From the NCBI RefSeq assembly GCF_025356155.1, contig NZ_JANXUQ010000027.1, positions 1 through 64,000 on the forward strand: a DNA stretch of 64,000 nucleotides, in the 5' to 3' direction. The notes under the pieces are model-generated. The model was not told the origin of the DNA, made no database searches, and saw nothing but the letters and a program-made list of their open reading frames with translations. Below are positions 21,475 to 32,041 of the stretch, in pieces; position 1 is the first letter of the stretch, and the number at the start of each line of letters is the position of its first letter. Origin of the DNA: Rhodoferax sp. GTDB lineage: Bacteria > Pseudomonadota > Gammaproteobacteria > Burkholderiales > Burkholderiaceae_C. The translations under genes and the position numbers were made by a program.

Positions 21475-22353
21475 TCAGGCGCCGCGCTCAATCATCTGCA
21501 TGGCCTTCTCGATACTGCGGCGCAGGCGGTTGAAGGAGCTGCCCAAAATGGCAACCTCGTCCTTGCCACCCTCGGCAAATTCGGGCACCTCAAAGTTACC
21601 GGTACTGACCTGATCGGCCGCCACCGACATGCGGCGGATCGGGCGGATGATGAACCAGCTCAACATCACATTCAGCACGATGAAGAACACCAAAAATACA
21701 CCGGCCAACGACGCCATGAAGGTCTTGAGCGCGCGGTTTGCATTGGCAATGGGGATCTGCATGGGCACCGTCACCACCTGGGCGCCGATGATTTCGTTGT
21801 GCTTCCAGCCAAAGCCGTTGGCTTCACCATAGATCTTGACCATCGTGGCGGGTGCGGCGGACGGCACGCTGTGGCAGCGCAAGCAGGCGGGGTTGGTGAT
21901 CTGGATGGGCTTGGAAATGTAGAGCAAGCGGCCGGTGGCGCTTTCACGTTCGGAGACCAGCTCTTTGGTGTCGGGATTTTGGCGGAACTGCTGCACCAGA
22001 TCACTCTCCCAATCGGTGCTGCGGTCGCGCGGGTTGGTGGGGTTCAGCGTGGCCTCTTTGTAGGCATAGTCGCGGTATTTTTTCTGGATATGGGCCAGCG
22101 TCTCGGTGGCGGCGAAGGCCGGCACGGTTTGCGGCAAAAAGACTTCTTCCAAACGGGGGTCCAAGTGCGGCTTGATCTGGTCCACGGTGTAAGACCGTAC
22201 GGCCAGTGCAGTGTCCATCATCAGGCGCGCATTGCGCAGCACTTCGTCCCGTGCGTTCTCTTGCAAGAGCTGGCGTGAGATGAAGCCGGCGGCCGCAAAG
22301 CCGGCCAAAAACACCACGATCAGCACCAGATTAAATTTAAGACGCAATCCCAT
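21475..22353 (-). CDS. DUF3365 (Tll0287-like) c-heme sensor with HAMP domain, membrane anchored
   Basis: N-terminal TM, DUF3365-type region, heme motif CxxCH in 'ACLRCHSVPSAAPATMVKIYG', second TM, then HAMP-like 'IIRPIRRMSVAADQVSTGNFEVPEF'; no output domain. Confidence 0.82.
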   Translation of the reverse strand: MGLRLKFNLVLIVVFLAGFAAAGFISRQLLQENARDEVLRNARLMMDTALAVRSYTVDQIKPHLDPRLEEVFLPQTVPAFAATETLAHIQKKYRDYAYKEATLNPTNPRDRSTDWESDLVQQFRQNPDTKELVSERESATGRLLYISKPIQITNPACLRCHSVPSAAPATMVKIYGEANGFGWKHNEIIGAQVVTVPMQIPIANANRALKTFMASLAGVFLVFFIVLNVMLSWFIIRPIRRMSVAADQVSTGNFEVPEFAEGGKDEVAILGSSFNRLRRSIEKAMQMIERGA

Positions 22354-22405
22354 ATAGCCTCCGAATAGTCGAGGCCATTATTGTTCAAAAGACTGGTGTT
22401 TGGGC

Positions 22406-22807
22406 CTAAAGTGCAGGGGCTTTTTGTCTGCGCGCAGCCTGGGTCTTGCCACCATAGCCCCAGTCGCTGGCGGGCAGCTCACGCACGATCACATAACTGG
22501 CCTCCTCCAGCGGATGGCCGTGGCCCAGTTGCGCCTCCAGCTCGGCATGGACGGCTGCGATGAACGCCTCTTTCTGGTCCACGGTATTGGTGCCCGCGGT
22601 GATGCTGATCTCCAGCAAGGCGGTGGGCCTTTGGACATCACGGCCAGCGATGTACCAGTGTGCTGCGGGCAGGTCGTCGATGATGACGGCGGTCACCTCT
22701 TCACGCTTGCCAAGATGCTGAGCGGTCAACTGGGTCAGCGCGTGGGCCAGGGCGCGGTATTGCGTGGGGTTGAGCAAAGGGGCTACTTTGAGTGACAGGG
22801 TAGGCAT
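22406..22807 (-). CDS. 4-oxalocrotonate tautomerase/MIF-like family protein
   Basis: 'MPTLSLKVAPLLNPTQYRALAHALTQLTAQHLGKREEVTAVIIDDLPAAHWYIAG...ISITAGTNTVDQKEAFIAAVHAEL'. Confidence 0.75.
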   Translation of the reverse strand: MPTLSLKVAPLLNPTQYRALAHALTQLTAQHLGKREEVTAVIIDDLPAAHWYIAGRDVQRPTALLEISITAGTNTVDQKEAFIAAVHAELEAQLGHGHPLEEASYVIVRELPASDWGYGGKTQAARRQKAPAL

Positions 22808-22809
22808 GT

Positions 22810-23025
22810 TCAAACTTTCGATGGGTGACGGGAAACGGCGGTGATACAGGTGCGCGTGGCGCCTGTGCTTGTGCGGGTTGCTGCGCGCAGTGCATGGACG
22901 GCGAAGCGGTACACGCCATGCCAAAAATTGGCAATGGCGGCATTGCGCAACTGTTGCGCCCGGCGGCGGGCCCTGTCGGGCACGTCCGCCCTTTGCTCGG
23001 CGGTTGGGTGGATGGGGGTATTCAT
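22810..23025 (-). CDS. Small uncharacterised protein upstream of the tautomerase
   Basis: 'MNTPIHPTAEQRADVPDRARRRAQQLRNAAIANFWHGVYRFAVHALRAA' has an amphipathic small-protein pattern; abuts the tautomerase gene and is divergent from a LysR gene. Confidence 0.5.
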   Translation of the reverse strand: MNTPIHPTAEQRADVPDRARRRAQQLRNAAIANFWHGVYRFAVHALRAATRTSTGATRTCITAVSRHPSKV

Positions 23026-23145
23026 GGCGGGGACATTCCGGTTGGTTGCTGTGGAATGAACTTTATTGACTAATCCAAGTTCTCGAAACGGCAAAAAATC
23101 ACATATGGTTTTGCATTTTTTGCAAAACAAACCACAATCTCGCCC

Positions 23146-24060
23146 ATGCAACTCCAACTCGACGATATCGCCCTCTTCGCCCGTATTGCTGAACTGGGCA
23201 CCCTGTCGGCTGCTGCCCGCGAACGCGATGTGCCGGTCAGCCAGGTGACGCGATCACTGGCCCGGCTGGAGGCGGCCTGCGGCGTGCGCCTGCTGCACCG
23301 CACGACCCATGGCCTGAGCCTGACCGACGAGGGCGATACGTTTCTGGGCTATGGCCGCCGCCTGCTGGACACCAGCGCGGAGCTGGACAGTGAGCTTACC
23401 GGCAAGGTCAGCGGCCCCAGCGGCTGGGTGCGCGTGACGGCCAGCCCGCTGATGGCCGAATGCGTGATCGCGCCCAGCCTGCCCGGCTTGTACCAGCGCC
23501 ACCCGAACCTGCACCTGGACATCAGCGCCGATGACCGCATCGCCGACATGGCACGCGAGGGCTTTGACATCGCCATTCGCAGCGGCACGCAGCACAGCGA
23601 GACCGTGGTCGCACGCCAGATTGGTACCTTTGGCCGCACCGTGTGCGCCTCTCCGGAATACCTGCACACCCATGGCACGCCTACCCACCCGCGCGATCTG
23701 GAACACCACCGCATGCTCACCAACAGCGCCAGCCCTGCGCTGAACCGCTGGGCCTGGACCGACCCGCTGAGCCACAGCCGTGCCGAGCTGCAGGTCAACG
23801 GCCACACCCGGGCCGACAACACTGCCTTGCTGGTCAGCCTGGTGCTGCAGGGCCTGGGCGTCGCCCGCATACACGACCTGTCCGCCCTGCCCCTGATACG
23901 CCAAGGACGGCTGGTGCCCATCCTGCAATCGTATTTTGTCAGCCCGCAGGTGCCCATCTACGCCGTGATCCTGCAGGAGCGGCATCGGCTGCCGAAGATC
24001 CGGGCGTGTATTGATTACTGGGCGGAGTGGATGGCGGACGGGGCAAAAAACAGCCCATAA
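23146..24060 (+). CDS. LysR family transcriptional regulator
   Basis: N-terminal HTH 'LDDIALFARIAELGTLSAAARERDVPVSQVTRSLARLEAACGVRLLHRTTHGLSLTDEG'. Confidence 0.95.
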   Translation: MQLQLDDIALFARIAELGTLSAAARERDVPVSQVTRSLARLEAACGVRLLHRTTHGLSLTDEGDTFLGYGRRLLDTSAELDSELTGKVSGPSGWVRVTASPLMAECVIAPSLPGLYQRHPNLHLDISADDRIADMAREGFDIAIRSGTQHSETVVARQIGTFGRTVCASPEYLHTHGTPTHPRDLEHHRMLTNSASPALNRWAWTDPLSHSRAELQVNGHTRADNTALLVSLVLQGLGVARIHDLSALPLIRQGRLVPILQSYFVSPQVPIYAVILQERHRLPKIRACIDYWAEWMADGAKNSP

Positions 24061-24100
24061 ATACCCGTTTCGAGGTTCTTGCGGGGCCATTTAAGTAAAA

Positions 24101-24154
24101 GTGACCGCTAGCCCTCGTCTGATATGCGTATGTAGCTATCATATAGATAGCAAA
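24101..24154 (+). repeat. Dispersed ~50 bp repeat, copy A (intergenic)
   Basis: gtgaccgctagccctcgtctgatatgcgtatgtagctatcatatagatagcaa. Confidence 0.75.
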
Positions 24155-24402
24155 TGCAAAACAATTCCGGTCAAATTCATTGACTACGCCCGCCGTCTGC
24201 GTATAGGTACTTTTGAAAACCGGCAAACATCGTCCGAATCTCGATTCAGCAACGTGGTGCCGTCTGCCGAATGCACGCCCTACCGACTATTCCCCGGCGC
24301 ACCCAGCAGCCATTTGTGGGGCGAAACCGTGTTTGGGCGGGCCCGCCGCGCCCGCGAACGGCCGGTAAAAGCAAGGGACTGGCGACCGCGCCCTGCAGGC
24401 GG

Positions 24403-25191
24403 TTAAGACTGACCCGGCAAGCTGCTGGCGTGCAGGCAAATGGCGGCTGCAGCCGCCACGTTGAGAGACTCTTCGCCACCGGGCTGCCCGATGCGCACGT
24501 GTACGCTGGCGCGCGCCATCAGGCCGGCACCCACGCCCTGCCCTTCATGGCCAAAAGCCCAGGCGCAGACCGCGGGCAGGCGCAGGTTCTGGATCAGCTC
24601 GCCCTGGTGGGAGCTGGTCACGACGATGGGCACCTGCAGGGCTTGCAAACCCGCCTCATCCATGCCTTCGATCAGGTGCAGGCCAAAATGCGCACCCATG
24701 CCTGCGCGCAAGACCTTGGGCGACCAGAGTGCCGCACTGCCTTTGAGCGCCACGACCTGGCGAAAGCCAAACGCCCCGGCGCTGCGCAGGATGGAGCCGA
24801 CATTGCCGGCATCTTGCACACGGTCCAGAATAACGGTCGCTGCATCCGGCAACAAGGCCGCTTCGCCAGGCAGGTCCAGCACAAAACCGACACCCGCGGG
24901 AGACTCCAACCCGCTCAGCTCGCGGAACAGTGGTGCCGGGATCACTATGCTTTTGATAGCTGCCTGCGCATATTCTGCGGGGGCTAGCGGCCAGAATGTT
25001 TCAGTGAACACCGCCACGGCAGGCTTCAGGCCGCGCTGCAGGGCTGCGCTGCACAGGTGATCGCCCTCGATCCAAAAACGGCCGGCCTTGCGGTAGGCGG
25101 TGGTGTCTTGGGTGACCTTGCGCAACTCCTTGAGCAGCGGGTTTTCGCGCGACGTGATGGGGGTGGGTTGGCTCACGGTGTACGGTCTCAA
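24403..25191 (-). CDS. TrmH/SpoU family RNA 2'-O-methyltransferase
   Basis: '[16 protein letters not shown]', '[56 protein letters not shown]'. Confidence 0.93.
   Translation of the reverse strand: MRPYTVSQPTPITSRENPLLKELRKVTQDTTAYRKAGRFWIEGDHLCSAALQRGLKPAVAVFTETFWPLAPAEYAQAAIKSIVIPAPLFRELSGLESPAGVGFVLDLPGEAALLPDAATVILDRVQDAGNVGSILRSAGAFGFRQVVALKGSAALWSPKVLRAGMGAHFGLHLIEGMDEAGLQALQVPIVVTSSHQGELIQNLRLPAVCAWAFGHEGQGVGAGLMARASVHVRIGQPGGEESLNVAAAAAICLHASSLPGQS
24944..24994 (-). repeat. Dispersed ~50 bp repeat, copy B, inside the TrmH-family gene
   Basis: Reverse complement ctggccgctagcccccgcagaatatgcgcaggcagctatcaaaagcatagtga matches copies A, C and D; translated as [15 protein letters not shown]. 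Confidence 0.7.
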
Positions 25192-25811
25192 GCGTAGGCC
25201 AGGACCTTGGTCACCGGGCTGAAGGTTCTGCGGTGCTGCGGGCAGGCGCCATGGGTTTGCAGCGCCAACAGGTGCTCGGCCGTGCCGTAACCCTTATGGC
25301 CCGCAAATCCATACTGGGGGTACTGCACATGCAGTTCGTCACACCAGCGGTCACGCGCGACCTTTGCCAAGATGGATGCAGCCGAGATGGCCGCCACCTT
25401 GCTGTCGCCCTTGACGATGGCCTCGGCCCGCATGCTCAGCACTGGCAGACGGTTGCCGTCCACCAGTACCAGCGTCGGTTTCAGGCGCAGGCCTTCAACG
25501 GCGCGGCGCATGGCCAGCATGGTGGCTTGCAGGATGTTGATCTGGTCAATCTCTTCAACACTGGCCTGCGCAATGGAGCAGCACAGCGCCTTAGCGCGGA
25601 TTTCGTCATATAGCTGTTCGCGTCGGCGCGCAGTCAGCACCTTGGAGTCGGCCAGGCCCTGGATGGGGTTGCGCTCGTCCAGTATCACGGCGGCGGCCAT
25701 CACCGGCCCGGCCAGCGGGCCACGCCCGGCCTCGTCCACACCGGCCATCAGGCCCGGGGTGTCCCACGCCAGCGCAACCTGCTCAGCGTGCAAGAATTTT
25801 TTCAATCGCAT
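25188..25811 (-). CDS. rnhB: Ribonuclease HII
   Basis: '[51 protein letters not shown]'; start taken at [11 protein letters not shown], overlapping the lpxB 3' end. Confidence 0.95.
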   Translation of the reverse strand: MRLKKFLHAEQVALAWDTPGLMAGVDEAGRGPLAGPVMAAAVILDERNPIQGLADSKVLTARRREQLYDEIRAKALCCSIAQASVEEIDQINILQATMLAMRRAVEGLRLKPTLVLVDGNRLPVLSMRAEAIVKGDSKVAAISAASILAKVARDRWCDELHVQYPQYGFAGHKGYGTAEHLLALQTHGACPQHRRTFSPVTKVLAYA

Positions 25812-26937
25812 CGGTTGCCAAAGTAGAAGTGTCGCGCAGCAGGGTGTGGTGCAGCGCCAAAAAACGGTTTTGCAGAGCCGTGATTTTCGCAGGCTCGCGG
25901 TCCATGGCATCAAACCATTGCAGCATCGCATCAGCCAAGGCCTGCGGGGTGGCATGGTCTTGCAATAACTCGGGTACGACAAACTCGCCGGAGAGGATAT
26001 TGGGCAGGCCCACCCAGGGCTGCAATTGCTTGCGCTGCATCAGCTTCCATGACAACCAGTGCATGTTGTAGGCGATGACCATGGGCCGCTTGAACAGTGC
26101 GGCCTCCAGCGTGGCGGTGCCGCTGGCGATCAGCGTGGCATCGCAGGCAGCCAGCACGGTGTGGGACTGCCCTGCTACGATCTGGATACGGCCCGCCATG
26201 CCGGCCTGCGCTGCCAATGCCTCAATGCGTGCGCGCAGTGTGGGCATGGCGGGTACTACAAATTGCATAGCAGGGTACGCTTGTTGCATGAGGGCTGCAG
26301 CCTGAAAGAACCTGAGCGCCAGGTATTCCACCTCGGACTTGCGGCTGCCCGGCAGTATCGCCACTAGGCGGGCATCAGGCGCCAGGCCGAGCTTGGCGCG
26401 GGCGGCGGCGCGGTCCGGCTCCAACGGGATCAGATTGGCCAGCGGATGACCTACATAGGTGGCGGCAATGCCGTGTTGGGCCAGCAGGGCCGGCTCAAAC
26501 GGGAAGATGCACAACACGTGGTCGGCGGCGCGGCGGATCTTCTGGACCCGATCGGCACGCCAGGCCCAGATCGACGGGCAAACGAAGTGCACCGTCGGGA
26601 TGCCCTGTGCCTTCAGCGCCGCCTCCAAGCCCAGGTTGAAATCCGGCGCGTCCACGCCGATAAAGACGCCGGGGCGCTCGAGCAGCAGGCGTTCGCGCAG
26701 CTGCTTGCGGATACGCAGCAGCCCGGCCACGCGCTTGAAAACTTCGATGCTGTATCCGTGCACTGCCAGGCGTTCGCTTGCCCAATGGGCCTGGAAGCCG
26801 CGTTGGGCCATCTGCGGGCCGCCGATGCCGCTGGATTGCAGATCCGGCCAACGCGTACGCAGACCATCGAGCACCAGCCCGGCGAGCAAATCGCCGGAGG
26901 CCTCCCCGGCCACCATGGCTACTTGCGGGGCTGGCAT
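25783..26937 (-). CDS. lpxB: Lipid-A-disaccharide synthase
   Basis: '[38 protein letters not shown]', '[12 protein letters not shown]', '[10 protein letters not shown]'. Confidence 0.97.
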   Translation of the reverse strand: MPAPQVAMVAGEASGDLLAGLVLDGLRTRWPDLQSSGIGGPQMAQRGFQAHWASERLAVHGYSIEVFKRVAGLLRIRKQLRERLLLERPGVFIGVDAPDFNLGLEAALKAQGIPTVHFVCPSIWAWRADRVQKIRRAADHVLCIFPFEPALLAQHGIAATYVGHPLANLIPLEPDRAAARAKLGLAPDARLVAILPGSRKSEVEYLALRFFQAAALMQQAYPAMQFVVPAMPTLRARIEALAAQAGMAGRIQIVAGQSHTVLAACDATLIASGTATLEAALFKRPMVIAYNMHWLSWKLMQRKQLQPWVGLPNILSGEFVVPELLQDHATPQALADAMLQWFDAMDREPAKITALQNRFLALHHTLLRDTSTLATDAIEKILAR

Positions 26938-26939
26938 GC

Positions 26940-27728
26940 TTAGCGCGCGATGCCGCTGGCGGAGGTGGCGAGGAAGTCGTCCATCAGTGCGATATCGGCC
27001 GCCGCTTCGGGCATGGTAGCCGCCAAGCCCTGGATCGCCGCCCGCGCTTCGTCCAGCGTCTTGCCCTGGCGGTAGAGGAACTTGTGCATCTCGCGAATGG
27101 CGGCAATGCGCTCCGCAGAAAAATCACGCCGGCGCAGGCCGACCAGGTTGACCGCCCGCACGGCCAGCGGGTTGCCGTCCACCACCATGAAGGGCGGCAC
27201 ATCCTTGCCCACATGGCTGGCAAAACCGACCATGGCGTGGGCACCGATACGCATGCGCTGCAACACGCCGGTCAGACCGCCAACCGTGGCCCAGTCACCG
27301 ACATGCACGTGGCCGGCCAGCGTGGCGTTGTTGGCCATCGTGATCTGATTGCCTAGCTGGCAATCGTGCGCGATGTGCGTGTAGGCCATGATCCAGTTGT
27401 CGCTGCCGATGCGGGTGACTTTGGCATCGCCAGGAGAGCCGATATTGAAGGTGCAAAACTCACGGATGGTGTTGCGGTCGCCAATCTGCAGCTCGCATGG
27501 CTCGCCGTCGTATTTCTTATCCTGAGGAATAGCGCCCAGCGAGTTGAACTGAAAGATACGGTTGTCACGGCCAATCGTCGTGTGGCCTTCAACGACGCAG
27601 TGCGGGCCAACCGCAGTGCCCGCACCCATGCGCACATGCGGGCCGATGACGGTGTAGGGGCCAACGGTGACGCTGCTGTCCAGCTCGGCAGCCGGATCAA
27701 CAATGGCAGTGGGGTGGATGGCGCTCAC
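26940..27728 (-). CDS. lpxA: UDP-N-acetylglucosamine acyltransferase
   Basis: Hexapeptide repeats, '[27 protein letters not shown]', '[28 protein letters not shown]'. Confidence 0.97.
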   Translation of the reverse strand: MSAIHPTAIVDPAAELDSSVTVGPYTVIGPHVRMGAGTAVGPHCVVEGHTTIGRDNRIFQFNSLGAIPQDKKYDGEPCELQIGDRNTIREFCTFNIGSPGDAKVTRIGSDNWIMAYTHIAHDCQLGNQITMANNATLAGHVHVGDWATVGGLTGVLQRMRIGAHAMVGFASHVGKDVPPFMVVDGNPLAVRAVNLVGLRRRDFSAERIAAIREMHKFLYRQGKTLDEARAAIQGLAATMPEAAADIALMDDFLATSASGIAR

Positions 27729-27739
27729 GACGGGCGGCC

Positions 27740-28192
27740 CTATTTTTCTTCAGGGACGGTGCGCATGGCACAGGTGAGCTCGGCCTCTACCGCCAATTCG
27801 CCATCCACGGTCGCGCGGGTTTTGAATTTGAAGATGCCCGCTTTCATGCGCAGCAATTCCGCTTCCAGTATCAGTTGATCGCCAGGCTCCACCGGGCGCT
27901 TGAAACGTGCGCCATCAATACCGGCAAAGTAGTAGATCATCTTGTCATTGGGCGATGCGCCCAGGGCGTCGAAGGACAACAGGGCCGCAGCCTGCGCCAA
28001 GGCTTCAAGCATCAATACACCCGGCATCACTGGGCGATGCGGAAAATGCCCCTCAAAGAACGGTTCGTTCATGGTGACGTTCTTCAACGCCTTGATAGTT
28101 TTGCCTTTGTCTATCTCCAGCACGCGGTCCACCAGCAGGAACGGATACCGGTGCGGCAACAGCTTAAGAATCTTGTGGATGTCCATCATCAT
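27740..28192 (-). CDS. fabZ: 3-hydroxyacyl-ACP dehydratase FabZ
   Basis: '[25 protein letters not shown]...[27 protein letters not shown]'. Confidence 0.97.
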   Translation of the reverse strand: MMMDIHKILKLLPHRYPFLLVDRVLEIDKGKTIKALKNVTMNEPFFEGHFPHRPVMPGVLMLEALAQAAALLSFDALGASPNDKMIYYFAGIDGARFKRPVEPGDQLILEAELLRMKAGIFKFKTRATVDGELAVEAELTCAMRTVPEEK

Positions 28193-29163
28193 TTTTTTGT
28201 CTCTTTTTCCAAAGTTTTTATGCGGTCGCGCATGCTGTGCAATTGCTTCAGCGATGCGGCGTTGCGCTCCCAGGACGCGTTGTCATCGACCGGGAATATG
28301 CCAGTGTAGTGGCCCGGTTTCAGGATCGACTTGCTGACCAGCGTTGCGGCGGAAATGTTGACGTGGGCGCCCAGTGTCAAATGCCCCAGGATGATGGCGC
28401 CGCCGCCGATCGTGCAGTGTTCGCCAATGGTGGCACTGCCGGCAATGCCCACACAACCCGCCATGGCCGTGTTGCGCCCCACGCGCACGTTGTGGCCGAT
28501 TTGAATCAGGTTGTCGAGCTTCACGCCGTCTTCAATAACTGTGTCTTGCAGCGCGCCGCGGTCTATGCAGGTGTTGGCGCCGATCTCCACGTCATTGCCA
28601 ATCTGCACGGCGCCCAACTGTTCAATTTTTTCCCACACATCGCCATTGGGTGCGAAGCCAAAGCCATCCGCACCGATGACGACGCCAGAGTGCACTATGC
28701 AGCGCTCGCCCAACACACAGTCTTCGCCCACCGTAACGCGGGATTTGAGGACGGTGTCCGCACCGATGCGTGCGCCACGCTCCACCACGCATAGAGCGCC
28801 AATGGACGCCGATGGGTGAACCACGGCTTCAGCGTCAACAACTGCGCTGGGATGGACGGATGCATTCTTGCGTGGACCACGTTCGCGCTTCCAGAGCTGT
28901 GTGAGCCTTGCAAAATATACATAAGGCTGCTCGGTGACAATGCAGGCACCGCGAGCAAGCGCGGCCTCTTTCATCTGCGGTGCAACAATAACGCAAGCCG
29001 CTTGGGATGCCAGCAACTGTTGCTGGTAACGCGGATTACTTAAAAAACTCAGTTGCTGTGGCGTCGCTGTTTCCAGCGGCGCCAAGCCCGTCACCACCAG
29101 GGATGCGTCTCCATACAGTTCACCACCGAGTGCGGCGACGACCGAAGCTAGATCAAGCTTCAT
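28189..29163 (-). CDS. lpxD: UDP-3-O-(3-hydroxymyristoyl)glucosamine N-acyltransferase
   Basis: '[18 protein letters not shown]...[48 protein letters not shown]'. Confidence 0.97.
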   Translation of the reverse strand: MKLDLASVVAALGGELYGDASLVVTGLAPLETATPQQLSFLSNPRYQQQLLASQAACVIVAPQMKEAALARGACIVTEQPYVYFARLTQLWKRERGPRKNASVHPSAVVDAEAVVHPSASIGALCVVERGARIGADTVLKSRVTVGEDCVLGERCIVHSGVVIGADGFGFAPNGDVWEKIEQLGAVQIGNDVEIGANTCIDRGALQDTVIEDGVKLDNLIQIGHNVRVGRNTAMAGCVGIAGSATIGEHCTIGGGAIILGHLTLGAHVNISAATLVSKSILKPGHYTGIFPVDDNASWERNAASLKQLHSMRDRIKTLEKETKK

Positions 29164-29187
29164 ACCCCAAACCCGGTCACCCGGGCT

Positions 29188-29697
29188 CTATTTGGAGCCA
29201 GAGTTAAGGATCTTGAGGACCTTGTCGGTGATGTCATGTTTGGTGTTCACGTAGACCACTTCCTGAATCACCACATCATATTTTTCAGCGTCCGCTACTT
29301 GCTTGACAGCTTTGGTGGCACGATCCAGTACCTGTTGCAATTCTTCGTTACGGCGACCGTTTAGGTCTTCCTGAAATTCGCGCTGACGGCGCTGTAGATC
29401 ACGGCTCAGTTCCGCGCCCTCTTTTTGGCGCGCGGCGCGCTGGTTTTCGCTCAGTGTGGGAGCATCGCGCTCAAATTTTTCGCCAAATGCCTTGAACGCA
29501 ACCTGTTGGTCGAGTAGCTCCTTTTGGCGCTTGGAAAACTCCTGCTCCAGCTTGGTCTGTGCCGTTTTGGCCGGTATGGATTCGGTGGTAATGCGTTGCG
29601 TATTGACGTAACCGACCTTGAAGTCTTGGGCAATGGCACAGCTAGCACTGACAGCCAGCAGCGCCGAAAGCAACCAGCGCAGTTTTAGAGTATTCAT
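29188..29697 (-). CDS. skp: OmpH/Skp family periplasmic chaperone
   Basis: Signal peptide, 'FKVGYVNTQRITTESIPAKTAQTKLEQEFSKRQKEL', coiled coil; position between bamA and lpxD. Confidence 0.92.
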   Translation of the reverse strand: MNTLKLRWLLSALLAVSASCAIAQDFKVGYVNTQRITTESIPAKTAQTKLEQEFSKRQKELLDQQVAFKAFGEKFERDAPTLSENQRAARQKEGAELSRDLQRRQREFQEDLNGRRNEELQQVLDRATKAVKQVADAEKYDVVIQEVVYVNTKHDITDKVLKILNSGSK

Positions 29698-31994
29698 TAG
29701 AAAGAGCTTCCGATCTGGAATTGCAGAGCCTGGATTCTATCGCCATCAAACTTTTTAACAGGTTTGGCAAAGGCTAGGCGCAATGGGCCCACCGGCGAGA
29801 TCCAACTGATACCGACACCGTAAGAGGCGCGCATGTCAGCAAGCTGAATATTTTCATCCGGCCCATAGAGGCCGCCAGCATCCATGAATGCATACACGCG
29901 CAAGGTCCTGTCTTTGCCGCCACCGGGCAATGGCGACAACAGTTCTGCATTGAAGTTGATCTTCTTGGTACCGCCCGTTGCTGTCAGGTTCAGTGCACGT
30001 TGGGTCGCGGTCGTTAAACTGCCCTGCTCAAATCCGCGCACAGTACCCAAACCACCCGAATAAAAATTCTTGAAGATAGGGTATGTCGCGTCGCTCGTGG
30101 CCGATCCGACTGACAGTTCCGCGTTCAGCGCGGCAGTGATCTTGTTGGTGACAGGAATGTATTGTTGATACCCTGCTGTTCCACGCACATATTTCAGCTC
30201 GCCCGCAATACTCCATTCGGCCGAGGTCTTGATGACCTTACCGGTCGTTGGCACCAATGCACTGTCGCGCGTGTCGCGGCCCCAACCCACGGTCAGTGGG
30301 ACGGCATTGCTGGTGAAACCGAATTTATTGGCAAAGTCCTGGTAGACAACCGGCAGCAAATTGCCCGAAACAATCGTGGTCTGGTCAATGCCCAGGCCAA
30401 AATACACCGTATCGTATTCAGTAAACGGCACACCAAAGCGGATGCTTCCACCTGTTGTTTCAATCGCATAACTATCGATATCAACATAGGGCTTGGAGTT
30501 GCGCTGATACACGTCAATGGTGCGAGACACACCGTCTTCAGTGAAATACGGGTTGGTGGTGTTGAAGACCAGCGTGCGATTTTGCTTGCTGGTGTTGACC
30601 TCGATACCCAGTGAATTGCCGGAGCCAAAGGCATTGTCCTGCTTGAAGCCAAAGGACACACCCAGGCCATCGGCACTGGAAATACCCGCGCCCAAGCTGA
30701 TGCTGCCCGTAGGCTTTTCTGTCACCGACACGGTCAGGTCCACTTGGTCGAAAGAGCCGGGCACCTCCGAGGTGTCCATGGTCACTTCTTTAAAATAGCC
30801 CAAGCGGTCCACGCGGTTGCGGGATTGCTTGATTTTTTCGCCGTCGTACCAGGAGGCTTCCAACTGGCGGAATTCGCGGCGGATGACTTCGTCACGGGTG
30901 CGGTCGTTGCCAGCCACATTGATGCGTCGCACATAGACGCGGCGCGACGGATCGACCTGCAACGTCACTTCCACACGGTTGGTGGCGCGGTCGATCACGG
31001 TACGCGGTTCCACGCGGGAAAACGCGTAGCCAAAATTACCAAAATAGTCGGTGAATGCTTTGTTGGTCTGCGCAACCTGATCGGCGTTGTACGGCTGGCC
31101 AACCTGGATACCGATAAGGGACTTGAACTCAGCTTCTTTACCCAGGAAGTTGCCCTCCAATTGGACCTTGGACACCACAAACTGGTCACCTTCGGTCACA
31201 TTGATGGTGATACCAATGTCCTGTTTATTGGGAGAGATCGCAACTTGGGTGGACTCGATTTTGAATTCAAGGTAACCGCGTGCCAAGTAGTAGGAGCGCA
31301 AAGCCTCCAGATCGGCCGTCAGTTTGGCACGGGCATAACGATCAGATTTGGTGTACCAGCTCAGCCAGCCACCGGTATCCAAGTCGAACAAACCGCGCAG
31401 TGTGGATTCCGAAAAGGCTTTATTGCCGACAATGCGGATGTCATTGATTTTGGCAGGCTCGCCTTCTTGCACTGAGAAGCTCAGATTGACGCGGTTGCGG
31501 TCGACCGGAGTGACCGTCGTGATCACCTCGGACGCATACATGCTGCGGTTGATGTACTGGCGCTTCAACTCCTGCTCGGCTTTGTCGACCAACGCCTTAT
31601 CAAAAGGACGCCCATCGGCCAAACCAATTTGCAGCAAGGCCTTTTTCAAGACGTCTTTGTCAAATTCCTTGGTGCCCAGAAAGTCGATGTCCGCAATAGT
31701 AGGGCGCTCTTCAACAATAACAACCAACACGCCGTCGTTGACGTCGATGCGAACATCCTTGAACAGACCCAGGCCGAAAAGTGCCTTGATGGAAGCGGCC
31801 GCTTTGTCATCGCTGTACATATCGCCCACCCGCACGGGCAGCGACGCGAAAATTGTCCCGGCCTCGGCCCGTTGCAGACCTTCAACGCGAATGTCTTTGA
31901 CGGTGAAGGGCTCTACCGCCCACGCGCTCTGCAAGAGGAAAAGCGACACAGCCACTGCTGAAGCGCGGCGCAGAAAATTACGATTGAATTGCAT
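29697..31994 (-). CDS. bamA: Outer membrane protein assembly factor BamA
   Basis: Five POTRA domains ('FTVKDIRVEGLQRAEAGTIFASLPVRVGD') and C-terminal Omp85 barrel 'ADMRASYGVGISWISPVGPLRLAFAKPV...FQIGSSF'. Confidence 0.97.
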   Translation of the reverse strand: MQFNRNFLRRASAVAVSLFLLQSAWAVEPFTVKDIRVEGLQRAEAGTIFASLPVRVGDMYSDDKAAASIKALFGLGLFKDVRIDVNDGVLVVIVEERPTIADIDFLGTKEFDKDVLKKALLQIGLADGRPFDKALVDKAEQELKRQYINRSMYASEVITTVTPVDRNRVNLSFSVQEGEPAKINDIRIVGNKAFSESTLRGLFDLDTGGWLSWYTKSDRYARAKLTADLEALRSYYLARGYLEFKIESTQVAISPNKQDIGITINVTEGDQFVVSKVQLEGNFLGKEAEFKSLIGIQVGQPYNADQVAQTNKAFTDYFGNFGYAFSRVEPRTVIDRATNRVEVTLQVDPSRRVYVRRINVAGNDRTRDEVIRREFRQLEASWYDGEKIKQSRNRVDRLGYFKEVTMDTSEVPGSFDQVDLTVSVTEKPTGSISLGAGISSADGLGVSFGFKQDNAFGSGNSLGIEVNTSKQNRTLVFNTTNPYFTEDGVSRTIDVYQRNSKPYVDIDSYAIETTGGSIRFGVPFTEYDTVYFGLGIDQTTIVSGNLLPVVYQDFANKFGFTSNAVPLTVGWGRDTRDSALVPTTGKVIKTSAEWSIAGELKYVRGTAGYQQYIPVTNKITAALNAELSVGSATSDATYPIFKNFYSGGLGTVRGFEQGSLTTATQRALNLTATGGTKKINFNAELLSPLPGGGKDRTLRVYAFMDAGGLYGPDENIQLADMRASYGVGISWISPVGPLRLAFAKPVKKFDGDRIQALQFQIGSSF

Positions 31995-32041
31995 TTTTAT
32001 CAATTTAAGTATTCCGGAAATTTGAGGTTGGCTTCGGTCGG

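Noticed and set aside
25783-25811. rnhB/lpxB and other 1-30 bp gene overlaps in the lpx cluster
   Set aside because: Ordinary translational coupling in a well-known conserved cluster.
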